Below are positions 26,601 to 40,896 of a stretch of 64,000 nt of DNA, piece after piece. A model generated the notes under the pieces. The model saw nothing but the letters and a program-made list of their open reading frames with translations. It did no database searches and was not told the origin of the DNA. Location: contig CM076259.1 of the NCBI GenBank assembly GCA_038380795.1, positions 60,035,938-60,099,937 on the forward strand, written 5' to 3'. The DNA is from Pyrocephalus nanus. Taxonomy: Eukaryota > Chordata > Aves > Passeriformes > Tyrannidae. Position 1 is the first letter of the stretch. Every line of letters begins with the position of its first letter. A program made the position numbers and the translations under genes.

Positions 26601-29600
26601 AAGAAGGAGATGGTGCAAGTATGTGTGTATGTCCAGGGTTTGGCCTATCTCCAGCTGGCTGATGGTATGGCACTGGCTTTCTTCTTCGTTTCCAAGCTCC
26701 AAAATAACCACAATAACAAAAAAAATCTAAATAATGCATTAATGGCTTGATTAATTCAACTTTTAGTCATGTATTCTAGTACTTGTGCAGCCCCACAGAT
26801 TCTTCACTGTGTAACAGCAAGGAGTTCTCTAACTGTGAAAGAGGACAGAAGAGCTGGTGTGAATTCACAACAGTAAATAACATTCTGCTGTTTCACATCT
26901 ACAGCTTACAAAAAAAAAGTAGAAAAGGAGATGTTTCAGTTCAGGGAGAATTATGTGCCCTCTGAATTTTCTTCCTGACTGCCTGAGAGCATGATAAAGT
27001 GTAAACAAGCATTTCCAGGAACACCTGCGAAGCTAGGTACATGCTGCCTTGGATTCCCAAGGACACTCCTGTTCTGTTATGGCCCTGGATGGTGCACGGT
27101 AGCAGAAGAGCTGGATTTGTTCCTGTTGACCTCACGATGGTCATTCTGAAGGCCAAGCCTATTTTGAGAAACTATTTTCTCAAGAAAGCAACCACCAAGA
27201 AAGGCAACAGGGAGTAGTTTCTGGTTTGCTTCATTGCTTAGCTGAATTCTGGTTAATATTTAAAAAGATCAATCCAGAATCACTCAAAATTAATGTTGCT
27301 ATTCAGATCTTCATAAGACAGCATGAATGTTGCATCTTGCCCTTGACCTGACACTTTGTAAACTCCCTATAAATTTACAAAACTAAGCTAAATTTAATTC
27401 AGTTGAAGTCTTACCTTTGTGTCCAGCAGAACACATACACACACACACAGCATTTTAAGTGACACAAGAAGCCACTAACACGATTATGATAGGCACTACA
27501 GGCAAATATCTTTTAATGATGCTTCCACTTCTTCTGCTTGCAAATGATCCCTTTTCATCGTGCTTTCTGCAAATCTTATTCATTTCCTGTCATCAAGCTG
27601 CAAGAAGTCATTTGTCTTCTTTTAGAAGAAATGAGTGAAGAAAGACAGGCAACCTAAACCTTGACTCTTATCCTCCCACAGAGAGTGGTCAAGTTAAAGA
27701 AGTGGGGTTTGACATCGCCCACTGTCCAGCTGTATTTTATGGCTTGCTGGCTTTATTGTGGAATGTCCATGCAAAGCCAAAAGACCCTCACAAACACTTT
27801 ATTTGCCTTGCTGTGAGTTCTTTATTCTGCAGAAGACCAAATGAAGAGCAGTGCTAGATAAGCTACTCAGTCTTTCCCAAGGCATACTACCAGCATTTTC
27901 ACTTTTAGAGTCCACAAGAGCAGCATGATGCCCTTGCCTTTTAATTAGCTTAAGCCAGAGGGAGCGAAGATCTGAGATCTTGGGCTGTACCAAAGACACT
28001 GAGAGCTGAAGAGCTGAGACAGAGCTGCTGCCACCTGCCATAACCCCTCCTCACCATCAACTCCCCATCAGTGTGAAAATCAATGTGTTTACTTCCCATC
28101 AGTGGGTGAAATCAGAGCCCTCGTGCAATTTCTGTCAACAATTACTTGATCACCCTATTTTTGTGCAGGCCTGATGATTGCAGTGCAGCGTCTCTGTCAG
28201 GGGATGGATGAGAGGCTGGAAGGGATCAACCTATTGCTTAAAACCAGAATGCAACAGCTAGAGGAACTGCGTTTTTGCAGAGCTTTTTTTATTCAAATGC
28301 TAAAATTGTTTCACGTTAAACAAGCTAGGTTAATAGAAGTGGCAAATTAAATGCTAAGTCAAGTCTGCCTTGACTGGCCACAGCAGCTGTTAATCTGATT
28401 TTTTAAGCTGCCAGCTTGCTGGGCAGTATGAACACAGTTTTGCTGGCTGCTCTCATGGCTGGTGGTGCAATGTAAGCACAACACTTGGAATACAATCCAC
28501 CAGTGTCCCCACGCCAGATCCCAAAACCTACTTCCTAGGCCTGCTGCCAGTGTTGTGCTATGAGTCACGAAGAGAAACAAACACAAGGAATGTCAAATTA
28601 AATAGGACGCAACGCTTTCGCAGGATTCAAAAGCGGAGCAATTGTGCTGCAGAGTACAAACCTCCCTGGACTCCTCTTGGACTGCTTCTCATCTTGGTAA
28701 TAAGAAACATCCCTTTAATTAGTTCCACCTAATGAAATTCATAAGTCAGGGAGTGGGAGTTTTGCTCCTGGGTAGAAACTGAAAACTTCACTCCACTCTA
28801 TCTGCCCATTTTCTGCAGCAGTCATTAGCAAATTTTATCAAATCTCTGCATTAAACAGTAACAACTATTGTTCACTCAGAACACAGGTCCATTTATGAGC
28901 TGCAATATGACACATCTTAGAAACCCCAGACTGAAAGACACTTTTGAAAAAAAAGTAAATAAATTAGGACTGGCAAGAAAAAGTAGTTTCAAATTGTCAA
29001 GAAGAAACAATAGAGAAACTTCTACCTGATCTTTCCGGCTGCTGAGATTAGAGAAGTTCCTTTATCTTTCTGGATTTGAGCAAAATAATTTACAAAATTT
29101 ATTCCTCTGTCCTTACAATTAAAGGGGCACCCTTTATCTCTTCAGCTGAAGCTCTGGGTGCTTCATGCTTCTTTGCATCAAGGACAAGTAAAATAACTCT
29201 AGGAAGCCTCAAAATGTGCATTTACTTCTATGGAAATATTGACCCACAAGCGTCTGTTTAAATTCATTTTGGTTATGTGTCTCTCAAGACAAAGCAATAT
29301 CCATGGTAACACTTTCACTGCAGAAGAGAGAGCACGTCCAGAATGAGAATGTAATCGGTCTGTTTATTGATGACTAAAAGCCTGAAAACACAAAGTTTGA
29401 GCTCTCAGGCACACCACCAATGCTCTGCAGACAACCAGGGCCTTTATCAGGACATTTTTGTAAATGCCTGTCATAGAGGGTGGAGAGGGAAAGTGAAGCC
29501 TGGCCAGCTGTTTTCCTTTTCAAACTCTTTTGCAAAGAGACATGGCATTTGCAGTTGCCATTGCCCTTTGAGAAGATAAAGGAGGAGAGTGAGAAGGACA

Positions 29601-32600
29601 GAGGTGATGCTCAGCTACAATCAGAGACAACAAAAGCGCAAATCACCACTAAGACAAACTGTTAGGACAGTTTGGATTCTGGTATGAACTGTTTTCAGCA
29701 CCTATCGGGTCCCCTTATTGTATCTGCTTGTTTTCCTCAAAGTGAGGAAATATATTCATCCTGTTATTCAACATTGAGTCCCATAATTATAGAGTGTGAT
29801 TTACAGGGTTCATTATAGCTGCTGTTACAGGAAGGTATGACATTGGACACAACCACAGTGTTGATGGGAGAAGGAAGGAGGAAGGTGGCATGTGACAGCT
29901 CTTGCATGAACACTTGCTGCACTGGGCAGTGTTAACAGAGGGAATGGAGGACGAAGCCACAGCCCTCCTAGGATCTTCTCAAGACTCCTTCCCACTTCTA
30001 AAGCTACCTTGGACTTGGTCTGTGAGGAGTCATTTTTTAGTTTCACACTCAGGGGTGAGTTTTTCAGAGCTTTCAGCAATAGCTCAAACCAGTTCTGCTC
30101 TCAGGACATGCTAGAGAAAGGTGTTGGTGCAGAGGTAGTCCCACTGATGCTAGAGGACTGCTTTGCTGGTTCAGTGCATTCTCAGCCAGGAGTGTCTTAC
30201 CCTGATCTGAACCCCCTTCCCCTTTAAACCTGGCTGCCTGCTAGCATTTGCTCTGCTCTCCAACACTGTCTCACACTGAGACAAAAACCTCACACCAGCA
30301 TTGATCAAGGCCTCCAAGACAATTCCTTGAGCTGCTGGGATTCTTCTACCTGCAAACCAGACCGAGCACACACTTCTAGCCTTGAAGATCTGTGGAGGCT
30401 GGTATGAACTTGCCCTATAGACACTGCTGTAGAGGGAGCACAAAAGAGTCCCAAGGCTAGAGTTTTCAAGCAATGTTTTGGTGCCATAACCCCTCTAAAC
30501 ACTACACAGCCACTTGCAAATTATGTGATTGATTACAAATTACATCAACACCATCCTATCAGACCTTCTTTCCTACAGTAGTGCTGACAGAGCACTCATC
30601 AGGTTCATTTCTGAGAACCCATAAATGCAAGAACTGTAAGGTCATCATCCTCACAGGCAAAAGAAGGGACCCTTGTTTTGAAAACCAAAGTAGCTCTATT
30701 AGGTCTATTATTATTATTTGAGGTCAAGGTACTCAAAGGGACACACACTGTCCCCTAAACTTGGTATCCAGGTTGAGCATACCTCCCGCAGAAAACACTT
30801 GCTTTGCCAGGGAAAGACCAGAGTAATGGTTCCTTTCAGGGGTTTGGCTTCTTATACCAGAGCTTCCTGTCCCAAAGAGAAACAAGTCCTACTGCTGGAG
30901 GCCAAATCTTGTCCATTGAGGACAGCAAATTATTTGAAAATCCATATTGAATTTAGCATGTCTAGTTGAGATCAGGAGACTCACCTGAGTGAAAAATACT
31001 CTGAGGCACTGCCTCTCCCACCCATGCATTTGCAACCACCTACAATTCACCCTCCTGTATCTACCTCACCTCACCACCATCCATCTGAAAAAAAAACCAC
31101 CTCGGTTACTGCAGGATTTTCTATTTCAGCTGCAATAGAGGGTGGCCTCTTGCTCTGCAGCAGCGGTGATGTATTACCCACCCAGGTACTGACCAGGCTC
31201 CGAGCATCAGCTTATCTGCCAAGGTCTACTTCCATGACCCTTTGCCCCTGTTAGCCTGCTGAATTTATGCTTCTCCTCTGATGCACTGCTACATGAAGCT
31301 GGAGGCAATGATGAAGGTGGTGCAGTTAAAAACCATGAAGACAAAGAAAAGCCCATGAGCAAAACTGTCTCGTCTTACCAAGATCAGGTGGAATGCAACC
31401 TTACTCTCTTGTTTGGGATGTAGCTAATATCAGTTGATCAAAATGGCTTCAGGTACAGCATTCTTAATACCAATTTGAAAGAAAACATTCATACTGTCTC
31501 AGGGTGATGCTTACCCGAATTTAAAGAGACCTCCAAGTGGCTTGAGATCAACTATATGGGTCAGAGGGAAGCTCTACTTCAGTGATTCTCAGTGAAAAGA
31601 TACAGTGCCAAGCTAGGGATTTATTATGGTTAACCCTTTTAATACTTACTACTGGAGTTATGGATTCAGATGCATATTAGGTTACTGTCAGTGGCTCCTG
31701 GTGTAAACAGCATCTTCTTGAGTCCAGAAACTGATAGCTGGTTGCCCATCTGTCTCTTGAATCTTTTCTCCCAAGATATAGTGGGTGTTTATAAGTCATC
31801 ACTCTCTCATTCACTTGTCCTTAATAGGGCATCACATTCCCAAAGCCACCTATCAGAGCTCAGCTGGCTATGGAGACTGTACTTATCCTCCCTCCCCTCC
31901 TCTCCCACATCATGCCGCATAATGCTTCTCTTAGCAGTAGCCAAGATCCTGCGGAAGATGACCAAATTTCAGACTACTCAGCGATTCCAGCTCCCAGGGG
32001 AGCACGAGATCCAGGCTGGAGAAGCCTTTTCTATCATTACTCCTTGGAGCTGTTAACAGCCAAGAAGTGGTTTTGCCAGATCTCAGCTCCTCTCCAGTTA
32101 CATCCCCACCACTGTGACCCTAAGCAGAAATCCCAGGCTTATAAAACTAAACAGGCCTTTCCCATGAGTCACCCTGGGAGTCCGTGCTTGGGTGGGATCA
32201 GGGGAAAGAGCAGAGGCACGTCTGCTCCCTGAGCAGCGCAGAATAGGCAGTGTACAAATGCAGGCTCCGAGACTCCCTGGCCCCAGCTTTTCTCATAGCT
32301 GCAGGTCAAACGGACATGGATACAGCAGCACAGTAACCTATTGAACCAGATTTTGATAGCTAACTACAGAGAAGTCTAGCAGACCATTAAAAATTGAGAT
32401 AAATATAGGCACACATAAAAAAAAAAATGGTGACTCCAAAGCTCTGTGCCTAATTCATCAGGGAGCAGAAAATCATAACACTTGGGATGTTCTTCAGATG
32501 ATGCAACTGCAGCTCTAGTGAGTCAGAAAGCTTTAAGCAGGTCTCCCCAGAACCACAGGAAGGAATGCTGTGCCTCTGCTCTGCTGCCAAAAAGACCCAG

Positions 32601-35600
32601 CTTCCTGCACGCCTGGTTATTTTCCACGCTCAGACATGTGTGAGTTCACACAGCATGCGATGGATGTGCTACCCTTTCCAGCCTCCAGAGGCTTGCTCCT
32701 GCTTTCAAGGCTTGATTGGTAGCCCAAAGGACAGAACTGTTTATTTCCCTGGAGACCGGGAGAGTTGGTGACAATTGGTCGGCTTTTAAACAGATGATGT
32801 CACTGGCACAACTTCCTGGTCTAACCCTGTGAAGCCACTGCTGTCACTCCTGCTTTTGGCTCACACTTGAGCAGTAAGGACAGCTGACCAGCAGTGCTGG
32901 GCGTCAAGTGCAAAGAAGACATCTTTTAACTGAGAGATGGGTGTTGCACAGTGGTCTAACCACAGGGCTCGGCAGCAAGAGCTGTGGACCTCCCCACCTA
33001 GAGCCTTCAGGTTTTATCAGCCTCTCAGGAGGCAGAATGAATGAAGCAGACTGAGGAAAGGCTCTATCAGAAATAAAACAGGACCTTCGCAATTGTCCCA
33101 TGAGGTTAAATTAGTTTGTGTGAAGACTTCGGAATCACAAGCAATCTTCTGGTTCAAACCTCCAACATTATGTGAGTCACGGTGCTTTGATAAGGGCTGA
33201 ATTACTCTAGGAAACTTCAAAGCCATCAAAGAACTTGTGCTCGGTGACGTTTGTGTGCAGTGCTTTGAGTGAGTTTTCTCTGCTTTTCCCAGTCACCGCG
33301 CAACAGTCAATTAAAAGTGCTGCTCTCTTTGTAGCATTCACTGCAGTACTACGTTTATTGTCCTATTTATCACCATTGAGCTGCCTCAGGCTGAATTATT
33401 TATAGCACTGGAGAAGATGAATTAAGTGGTAAATTCAAAGTGGGTCAGAGGGATGTTGCTTGGCCTTGAGATCCGGACGTGTCAGTGGGCTGACATCTCA
33501 GTCTCCTTGGCTTAATGGGATGGAGCATCATCATCCACACTCGCACCAAAACCTTCAGCTGCACGCAGCCAGTGCCACCCTCGCCCTGGGCCAGAGGAGT
33601 AGGAGGCAGGTACCAGCACCCTGTGTTTTGTGCCCACAGGTGATTTGGCCCCACCTTTTTATTTGTGCGTGCTCTGGTATTTCAATTAAGCGGATCATTG
33701 CAGCACCCTCATCGAGAAACTCCACTACAGAGCTGCATTTCCGGCACGTGACACGGCGTGCCAGTGCATCACACTGCTAGTGACATGCCACAGGGTGGGC
33801 CAAAACACCCCAAAAATTCAGAAAGCGGCCTACTAGCCTGAGTTTTTTAGTTTTTAGTGTATTAACAATACAGCTACTTAAGCACAGGGCTTTTTAAAGG
33901 AAATCCTGCGTGCATTTCCGTCCCTAAATCCCAACTGAATCTTGTAATCCTCCACTGAGAACAGCCTGTGCTCCACACCACCTAGAACTTTAATGACGAC
34001 AATGAATCAGTTGTTTCCCAAAGAGGAGAATCAGTTTTCACGTTACTGCTTTTTTTATGCCACATCTGACTGCATAGCAGAGGCTCCAGCAAGATGCTTA
34101 TGCCAGGGTTCCCCCAATACCTTCCATGCCAGAAGGTGAGGAGCATTCCCACAGGCAAAAGGGATGGGGTATACCTGCCTAGCATGGCCCTGAAACCACC
34201 AATATAAGGATACTGATCTCCTAAATATTGCAAATTAACATTATTTTACCAAATATCAATGTTCAAATATAATGCCCAAGTATTTTTAAAATACGCTTTA
34301 AAAAATAAATACATACATGAAACTGAACACTGCTTCCCTGCACAACATCCTTGTTCTTGGAAAGCACCAGATATGTTGATTCTGGTCATCTTGGGCTTCT
34401 CTCACAGGGTGTCACAGTCAGACACTGGCTATGAGCTCCCGTGTGTGGATGGAGGTCACCGGCTAACAGACACCAACCAGGTCCTCCAAAAGGGTCATCT
34501 GAAACTGAGATGGAAAACGTGCTTCTGGCTATGAAACGAAAGGGCAACAATAGAAGACCAGGTTAATGGTATTTTCCCTCCACAGTGCAAGGGCAGATAA
34601 ATTCATTCTCTCTTGTGAGAAAATTTGTATCAACAGTATCACCTAAAATAGCACAAAAGATGGCCTCCAAAATTCAGAATGAATTTGTTTCAACAAAAAG
34701 GTGGGGAAATATCTCTACTTTTGGAAATCTGCAATAACATTTTGCTACTATATGACGCAATCACCTTCCCTCCAGTAACCTGTTGGCTGGTACAATACTG
34801 ACATCCTGCCCTTGAAAGTCAAGATCTCTTGGCTAAGAGACCAAAAGAAAATAAACAGGGTTTAGATTTAAGTACAGCAAAATGAAGAGTTTTACAAACA
34901 GTGAACTTGCTGAGAAATGTGGTTCAAGTAATCCCACTGCTATTTTCATATTCAGGTTGAATTTACTTAATAGCTCCAGCAAATGAGAGCCTGGGACCAG
35001 GTTCCCCAGCCCCGGCAGAGTGGGAGGAGGTGGAAGCATACTGCTTAATTTAATTAGGAAGAAAGTCAGCAAAAGCACTTGCTCAGGAGAGGATCATCCC
35101 AAGGACGTGGACCCCCCATGTCTCCCTGACCAGGAATCCTCCAAGCAACACACTGCCGCTCTCCAATATCCTCTGGTTTTGTTGGTTGCTTCTTTTTTTT
35201 TTTTTTTTTAAATTCCATTTTGCAGAGGTTCAACCTCCCAGGTGAGAGATGCAACCCCTTGGCAAAGCAGCCTGGTTCTTCCTCCGCCAGGAGGGAAGCA
35301 CGTTGGGCCAAGTGGAATCACGGAGAGGCAGGAGATGGGGCCGGTGAGCCGCACATGTCCCAAGGGGGCCACTCCAAACAGCTCTCTCTTGGGAGTTTGG
35401 GAATGGGGGTCACTTTTTCCCACGCTGAGGAGGAACTGTTCTGGCTTCCTTATTTCTATTTTAACAGAAACTAAATGCTTTTGTCTTAAGTGAAATGCAA
35501 GGTTTCACTAATCTAAAACCAGTGTTCCAAAAATGTTATACTCTGGTTAAACATAAGACATCTCTTCTGAAATCATTACAAACTGGTATACTCTGGGATG

Positions 35601-36825
35601 TTTCAGGTCATTTCTGGAACTGAAAAAATCTCTTGCTTGCCCAGATCCATCCGTAAGTCAGTCCTTTGGGAAATGTAGTTATTTCACCCCAACTGTTTGC
35701 CAAGGAAGCAAGAGATTAAAAGGCACCCAGTTCTGAACAGATGCCTGCTAGTCAAGAGAGAGCAGTGGATCAACATAGACAAATATTGGTGGCAATTTTC
35801 TTTCAGCCTCCTCAAAGCCAAGGATACACTTCCACTATTCAAGCAGATCAACCTGTGTTTAGAAAGTAAAGTAGTGCGACTGGAGGGGGAAAGCAGGTTT
35901 AACAACTCTGTACCTGGCTTGCTGTAATGAATAGAAAATGAATTTGCCCTTTTCCTCCAACTGCATACTGCATTTGTTCCAATTTCTTGTCCCTTTTTCC
36001 ACAACAAGAACCCAGATCAGTGTTTTCACGATAATGTTAGTCAACCCGAAAGAGAATTAAATCCACACTGGATTTCCCCTCACCCAAAACAACTGCTCCT
36101 ATGACAGTTTCGATGTGTCAGATACTCCTCAGCAAAAGCTTTATTTTAGTGAGCTGGTAGTGCTTTTATACAAGAGCCCATGCTCACACACAGTCTATAC
36201 AGCTTCCTTCATGTATACAATAAAGATGCAAAAATTATACTATGTCAAGCTGTCTTGCCAAACAAGAAACACCCTCTGAATGGTATATTTAGAAATCAGA
36301 GGACAATTTAGGAAGAGAGTCACACAACATAAGCCAGAAGAGTAATGAAAAGCAGGAAGAGTGGGAGTTTCTTTCAGGTATTGAGCACTCCCAGACTGCT
36401 CCAGTGAATATCCAGATCGACACAACTCTTTTTCACCTCACCAAGTAATAGCAAAGGCCAACACTTACACAGCACTTTTCATTCATCTATCTCAAATTGC
36501 ATCACAAGGAGAGTTAAAGCTTTGGATTTAGCATCCTCCTCTGCAACTTGATGCACAGAGCTGAAGTCCAAGGTTGAACAAAGGCAAACACTAGAGACAA
36601 ATGTAGGCCATGGAGCTGTGTCTGTTTTGGTGGACGGTGAGTTTGGACCTTCCATTCAATCCTTGATGCAGCCCATCAACCTTGTGCAGACCAGGCAGCC
36701 CATGGGGTCTGCCTGTTCTTGCCATTTCATTAGGGGTAGTGCTTTTCAAAGCAAGTGTTCTACACCAAGAAGTAATTTTTAGCAGCGCATCCATTTCAGC
36801 CCACGGAATTCCAGTGCTGCTGAGG
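20612..36825. other. Gene-free flank, mostly unique sequence
   Basis: I recognise no gene or clear transposon here. Small simple repeats: AAAC units at 25911-25934, CA units at 27430-27449, T17 at 35193-35209. A palindrome TGACACGTGTCA lies at 21901-21912. AT-rich blocks with many transcription-factor-like words at about 22640-22960, 23230-23520 and 28080-28340 are listed under findings. ORFs of 60-130 codons are scattered and have no protein character. Confidence 0.6.
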
Positions 36826-37619
36826 CTGGCAAGCACCTCTGGAGACCATCCATCCCAACTCTCACTCACAGCAGGTTCTGGCACAGCAGGCTGCTTAGGG
36901 CTGCATCCTATTGGGTTTTGAATATCCCCAGGGATGGAGATGCCACGATTTCTCTGGGCAAGTTAACTGGCACAAAAGCACAGCTTTGTGCCAGTGTTTG
37001 ACCTCTCTCATAGTAAAAACATTTCATCCTATATTTAAAAGAAATTTCCTTTATTTTGGTTAGTATTGTTTAGAGTCAAGTCTCATCCAAGGGCACCCCT
37101 GAGAAAATCCTGGCTACATCTTCTTTACTTTGCCCATCAGGTACCTATCCACGTGGTACCTATCCCCAAGCCTTCTCTTCTCCACACTCCCTCAGCTTCT
37201 CCCCATAACAAAGATGCTCCAGTCCCTTCAGTACCTTTGTGGCCCTGCACTGGACTTGCAGTATGTCCATGTCTCCCCTGTACTGAGCAGCCCAGCACTC
37301 AATGCAGCACTCCAGATACACATCACCAATGCTGAACAAAGGACCACTTCTTTCAACCTCCTGGTGACTGATCAAAACCCTGTGAGCCTGGCAGTTCAGA
37401 TAGTGTTCTGTCTACCTCATCATCCACCTACCTAGCCCCTCCCTCACCAATGAGGATTTTATAGGACACAGCCTTGATAAATCCACAATAAGCAATATCC
37501 ATTGCACCCCCCTCAGGCAATCAAGAAAGTAATCTCTCTGTTAAAGACCATCCAGTTGATCAAGCATTCCTCCTTCATAAAGCCATGCTGACTAAACCCA
37601 AACACCTTCTTCCATGTTA
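36826..37619 (-). mobile_element. Older CR1 LINE fragment, 3' part
   Basis: The plus strand shows the reverse complement of a CR1 3' region: GCACCTCTGGAGACCATC, GGCTGCATCCTATTGGGTTT, CTCTGGGCAAGTTAAC, AGATGCTCCAGTCCCTTCAG, TTTGTGGCCCTGCACTGGAC and CATAAAGCCATGCTGAC follow in CR1 order. Divergence is considerable and frames are broken. The element is interrupted by a younger CR1 and resumes at 37833. Confidence 0.88.
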
Positions 37620-37832
37620 GATTATTAGAAATTCTTTACTGTGAGGGTGGTGAGAACTAGAACAGGTTGCACAGAGAAGCTGTGGATGCCCCATCCCTGG
37701 AAGTGTTCAAGGCCAGGTTGGACTGGGCTTTGAGCAACCTCGTCTAGTAGGTGTCCCTGCCCATGGCAGAGGGTTGGAACTAGGTGATCATTAAGGTCCC
37801 TTCCCAGATAAACCATTCTATAATTCTAGGAT
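37620..37832 (+). mobile_element. Younger CR1 3' fragment nested in the older one
   Basis: Sense-strand CR1 3' end: CTTTACTGTGAGGGTGGTGA, GAACAGGTTGCACAGAGAAG, CATCCCTGGAAGTGTTCAAG, GGTTGGACTGGGCTTTGAGC, then the tail AACCATTCTATAATTCTAGG. It is heavily 5' truncated and lies in the opposite orientation to the host element. Confidence 0.92.
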
Positions 37833-38050
37833 TGTCTTTACTATGTCTGGAAACGGTTTCCAAGCTTACCTGTTCCACCCGCTCTGGGGTCAAGGTGAAA
37901 TTGATAAGCCCATAGGCCCCAAGATCCTCCTTAACTGCTGTTTGTTTTCCTACCAGTCCTCAGAAACTTTCTCCAATTGTTCTTGCTCTTACAGGTATTC
38001 AAGAGTAGCCTCACAATGACACAGTATGCCAGAGAGACAGCTGAGGGAAT
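37833..38050 (-). mobile_element. Older CR1 LINE fragment, continuation
   Basis: After the nested insertion the antisense CR1 text resumes (GGGGTCAAGGTGAAATTGAT, CCCCAAGATCCTCCTTAACT, GAGTAGCCTCACAATGACAC, CAGCTGAGGGAATGCA). This is the expected upstream part of the same element. The outer edge is approximate. Confidence 0.7.
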
Positions 38051-40100
38051 GCAGTATTCCAGAACAGGCTTCTGCCTTCGACAGAACAATCTACCCAAAG
38101 AGTCGATATTTGTTCCTCAACATTTTTTAAACATCTAAGATCTGCTAGGACTGTATGACAGTTATTCAAAAAAATCATTGCACCACATGACTTGGATTAG
38201 CTGTCACAGGAACAAGACGAAGTATGAGGGGCACCCAGTTATGACACAGAGAATAAGAGCACTGGCAGCAAGGACATCATCTCTCTCCCTTTCGAGCAGG
38301 GCTAATCAAACCATCTCACCTCTAGTGCTTTCAATGCAAAGACTTCACATCAGCATGTAAAATCAGTTGCAAAGACCCTCACTGACCAAGAAATCCTACA
38401 GATTAGAAATGCACACCATTTGTTTCCCTTACCCTCTCAGGAGCAGCTGTGCTGTAGAACAAGTGGTTTTGTTCACAGCCAAGCCTAAATTGCCCAAGCT
38501 GCACCACCACAACTCCTTAAAGTCTGATTTTTTTCTTCCCTCTCTCAACTCTTCTAGCTCAGTAGGTGAGAGGGATTTAAAACAAACAAAAAGAAACCCA
38601 AAGCCCAAGGGTACTGAATTTAAACTAGACGCCCACAACTACATTTTCAGTAGCTAAGTTATAAAAGAAGAAAGATAAAAAATAAAATTTCAGAAGTGTG
38701 AAGGTTGTCACTGGAATATTTTTATCTTAAGTGAGTCACAAAGACTGAGCAGTAGGATTCTTTTTTTCCTAATAACTCTGCAAAAAAACCCTTAAGAAAC
38801 TATCACACCCCAAACCAAGACAATGAGAAAGTTAAAGGCCTAATAAAGACACTGGCTCCTGCAGCATGTCAGAAACAACAGGCTCTTCTTACACAGACAC
38901 AGAGAGCTATTTTAATAGAGTGAATAAATGCACCTCTCCTAATCCAGAACAGAAAAGTTGCAGGGACCAGAGAAGCCTGCAGGCATCTGACAGTACCAGA
39001 AAAGGACATTATGGCAGCTTTCCTATACAAAGACTGAATCCAAAGTACTAAGAAAGTGCATTCTTGATTAGTAGGAAAGGGCATGTGAAGTCTGAATATG
39101 GTCTGGAAGAAAAGGAAGAGAAGTAGAGGAGAGGAAGGGACAGAGAGACCTTCTACTCACAGACCAAGACTGCAATTCAGGGTTTAACAACACTGCAGTG
39201 TATGTCTACGTGTGACTGCTGTATGAGTTGGCAGAAAAGGCTTGTTATGAGAAAAATAGCAATTCCTCACAAATGCAACAAGTTCTAGATCAAAACTCCT
39301 GATTTATGCCACATACAGATCTCCCTCTAAAGAAACCTAGGTCTTCCTACGTACATGAGACAGACTTTCAAAACATTTTTGTTTGACAAAGTTTTTGGTT
39401 TTGTGTGAAAGTTTAATATTCTCAAGTCGTAATGACACAGTATAAAGAAGTCAGGGTAAAGGGTTTGTTTTTTTAAACATAAGGCCAGTGTACAGTCAAA
39501 GAAAGCCCTGCCATCACCTCAATTCAGACAGTGTTGTTTAAAGTGCAATTTAGTAGCAATTTTAAGACATCCATTTCTTTTCCTGCAGCTGTTAGCCATG
39601 CTTTCAGCAGCGCTGGTACCACTCCACCCTGAAATCAGGTTCTGCCCAAGTGCCAGATCTCCATGGCTGGGAGTCCTTTGCTGGTATTTTCATTGCAGTA
39701 AAAATGTAGGAGCCAGAGGCAAGTCAGTGAGATTGAGATGGCTTGTGAGATCATCATGGGAGGAATGAATCATCTGCCTTGGAAATATAAATGTTTATGA
39801 TCACTGCTTCTATTCTGCACATATATTCTCGAGACACACAACTTTTACAAGGGTGTTGATATTTATATAATTCCATAAATTTAGACAGTGCATTACAAAC
39901 ACAATATGCAGTTGTAGCTATAAATGGCAGAGCAGCAGGACTGAATTTTCAACTATTTCTTGTTTTCTATACTCCACAAATGGTATGTGTGGCACAAGTT
40001 AGGAACTAAAGGAAAGAAAATACAGCTATAGGGCAATAAAAAACCCCATGTGAGCCTCTGTATTTTAGATGGTGGAATGGAAGGCTAAACATCTACCAAA

Positions 40101-40210
40101 GAACAAAAAAAACCAAACAAACCCCAAAAAACCCAAAACCAACACAAAACATCCAAAAAAACAGAACAAACAAACAAAAAACCCCAAACCAAACAAAAGC
40201 CCAGCCCCCA
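40101..40210. repeat. A/C-rich low-complexity tract
   Basis: A run of CAAA, CCAAA and AACCCC words on the plus strand (TTTG/GGTTT on the minus strand), a common type of degenerate simple repeat in bird DNA. Confidence 0.8.
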
Positions 40211-40735
40211 AGATTTAACTGCAACATTTAACCATGACTAAAAGACAAAGAGCAGATTCTGAAGTGGAGGTTTTGAGAACAGATTATTTTCATGGCATGT
40301 TTTTGGTATCAATGTGACAAACTAACACCTGCCTTTGACAAGAAACATTTTGGCAAACAAATGCACAATGTAATTAAAAGACTTGTTTCTAAACCTTGGC
40401 TGATGCTTTTTTTTCTTTTTAGTGCTCACAACACTTTGGATCTATAAACAAACCCACGACAAAACCAATCACTGGGTGCTGTAGGAGCATCATAACAATG
40501 TACCAAGGAAGATATTCTTCCAGAAGGCAAATTAATAAATTCCCAATGTATATTAAAAAGTGACAAACCAGTAACTCTTGATAAGCTTTCTAGACTTTGA
40601 TAATAGGATTAAGGATTTGCTTTAAGAGTTAGATTTGTCAGGCAATAACTTTAACAGCAGTTAAGGCCTACAGCTTAATACTGGGTACCTGATGTCAATC
40701 AGCAACCTGGCACTGATGTGAGCAGTTACAGTATA

Positions 40736-40896
40736 TTTATTTATTAATTTTATAAAAAAGGCTTCTTGCAACAGCCTGCACCCTCATTTCCATTTCTTGG
40801 CTCAATTAACAAATTAATTCAGAGAGGAAGAGATGTTTGCTGCAAGCAGTTCTTTTAGAGCCAGGTCAGTTATATGTTACATTTAATGTCTTTATT
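40736..40896 (-). terminator. Candidate NUFIP1 polyadenylation signals
   Basis: The first AATAAA hexamers on the minus strand after the stop codon are at 40896-40891 and, overlapping twice, at 40745-40736. They would give a 3' UTR of about 0.5-0.7 kb. Which site is used cannot be told without transcripts. Confidence 0.35.
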
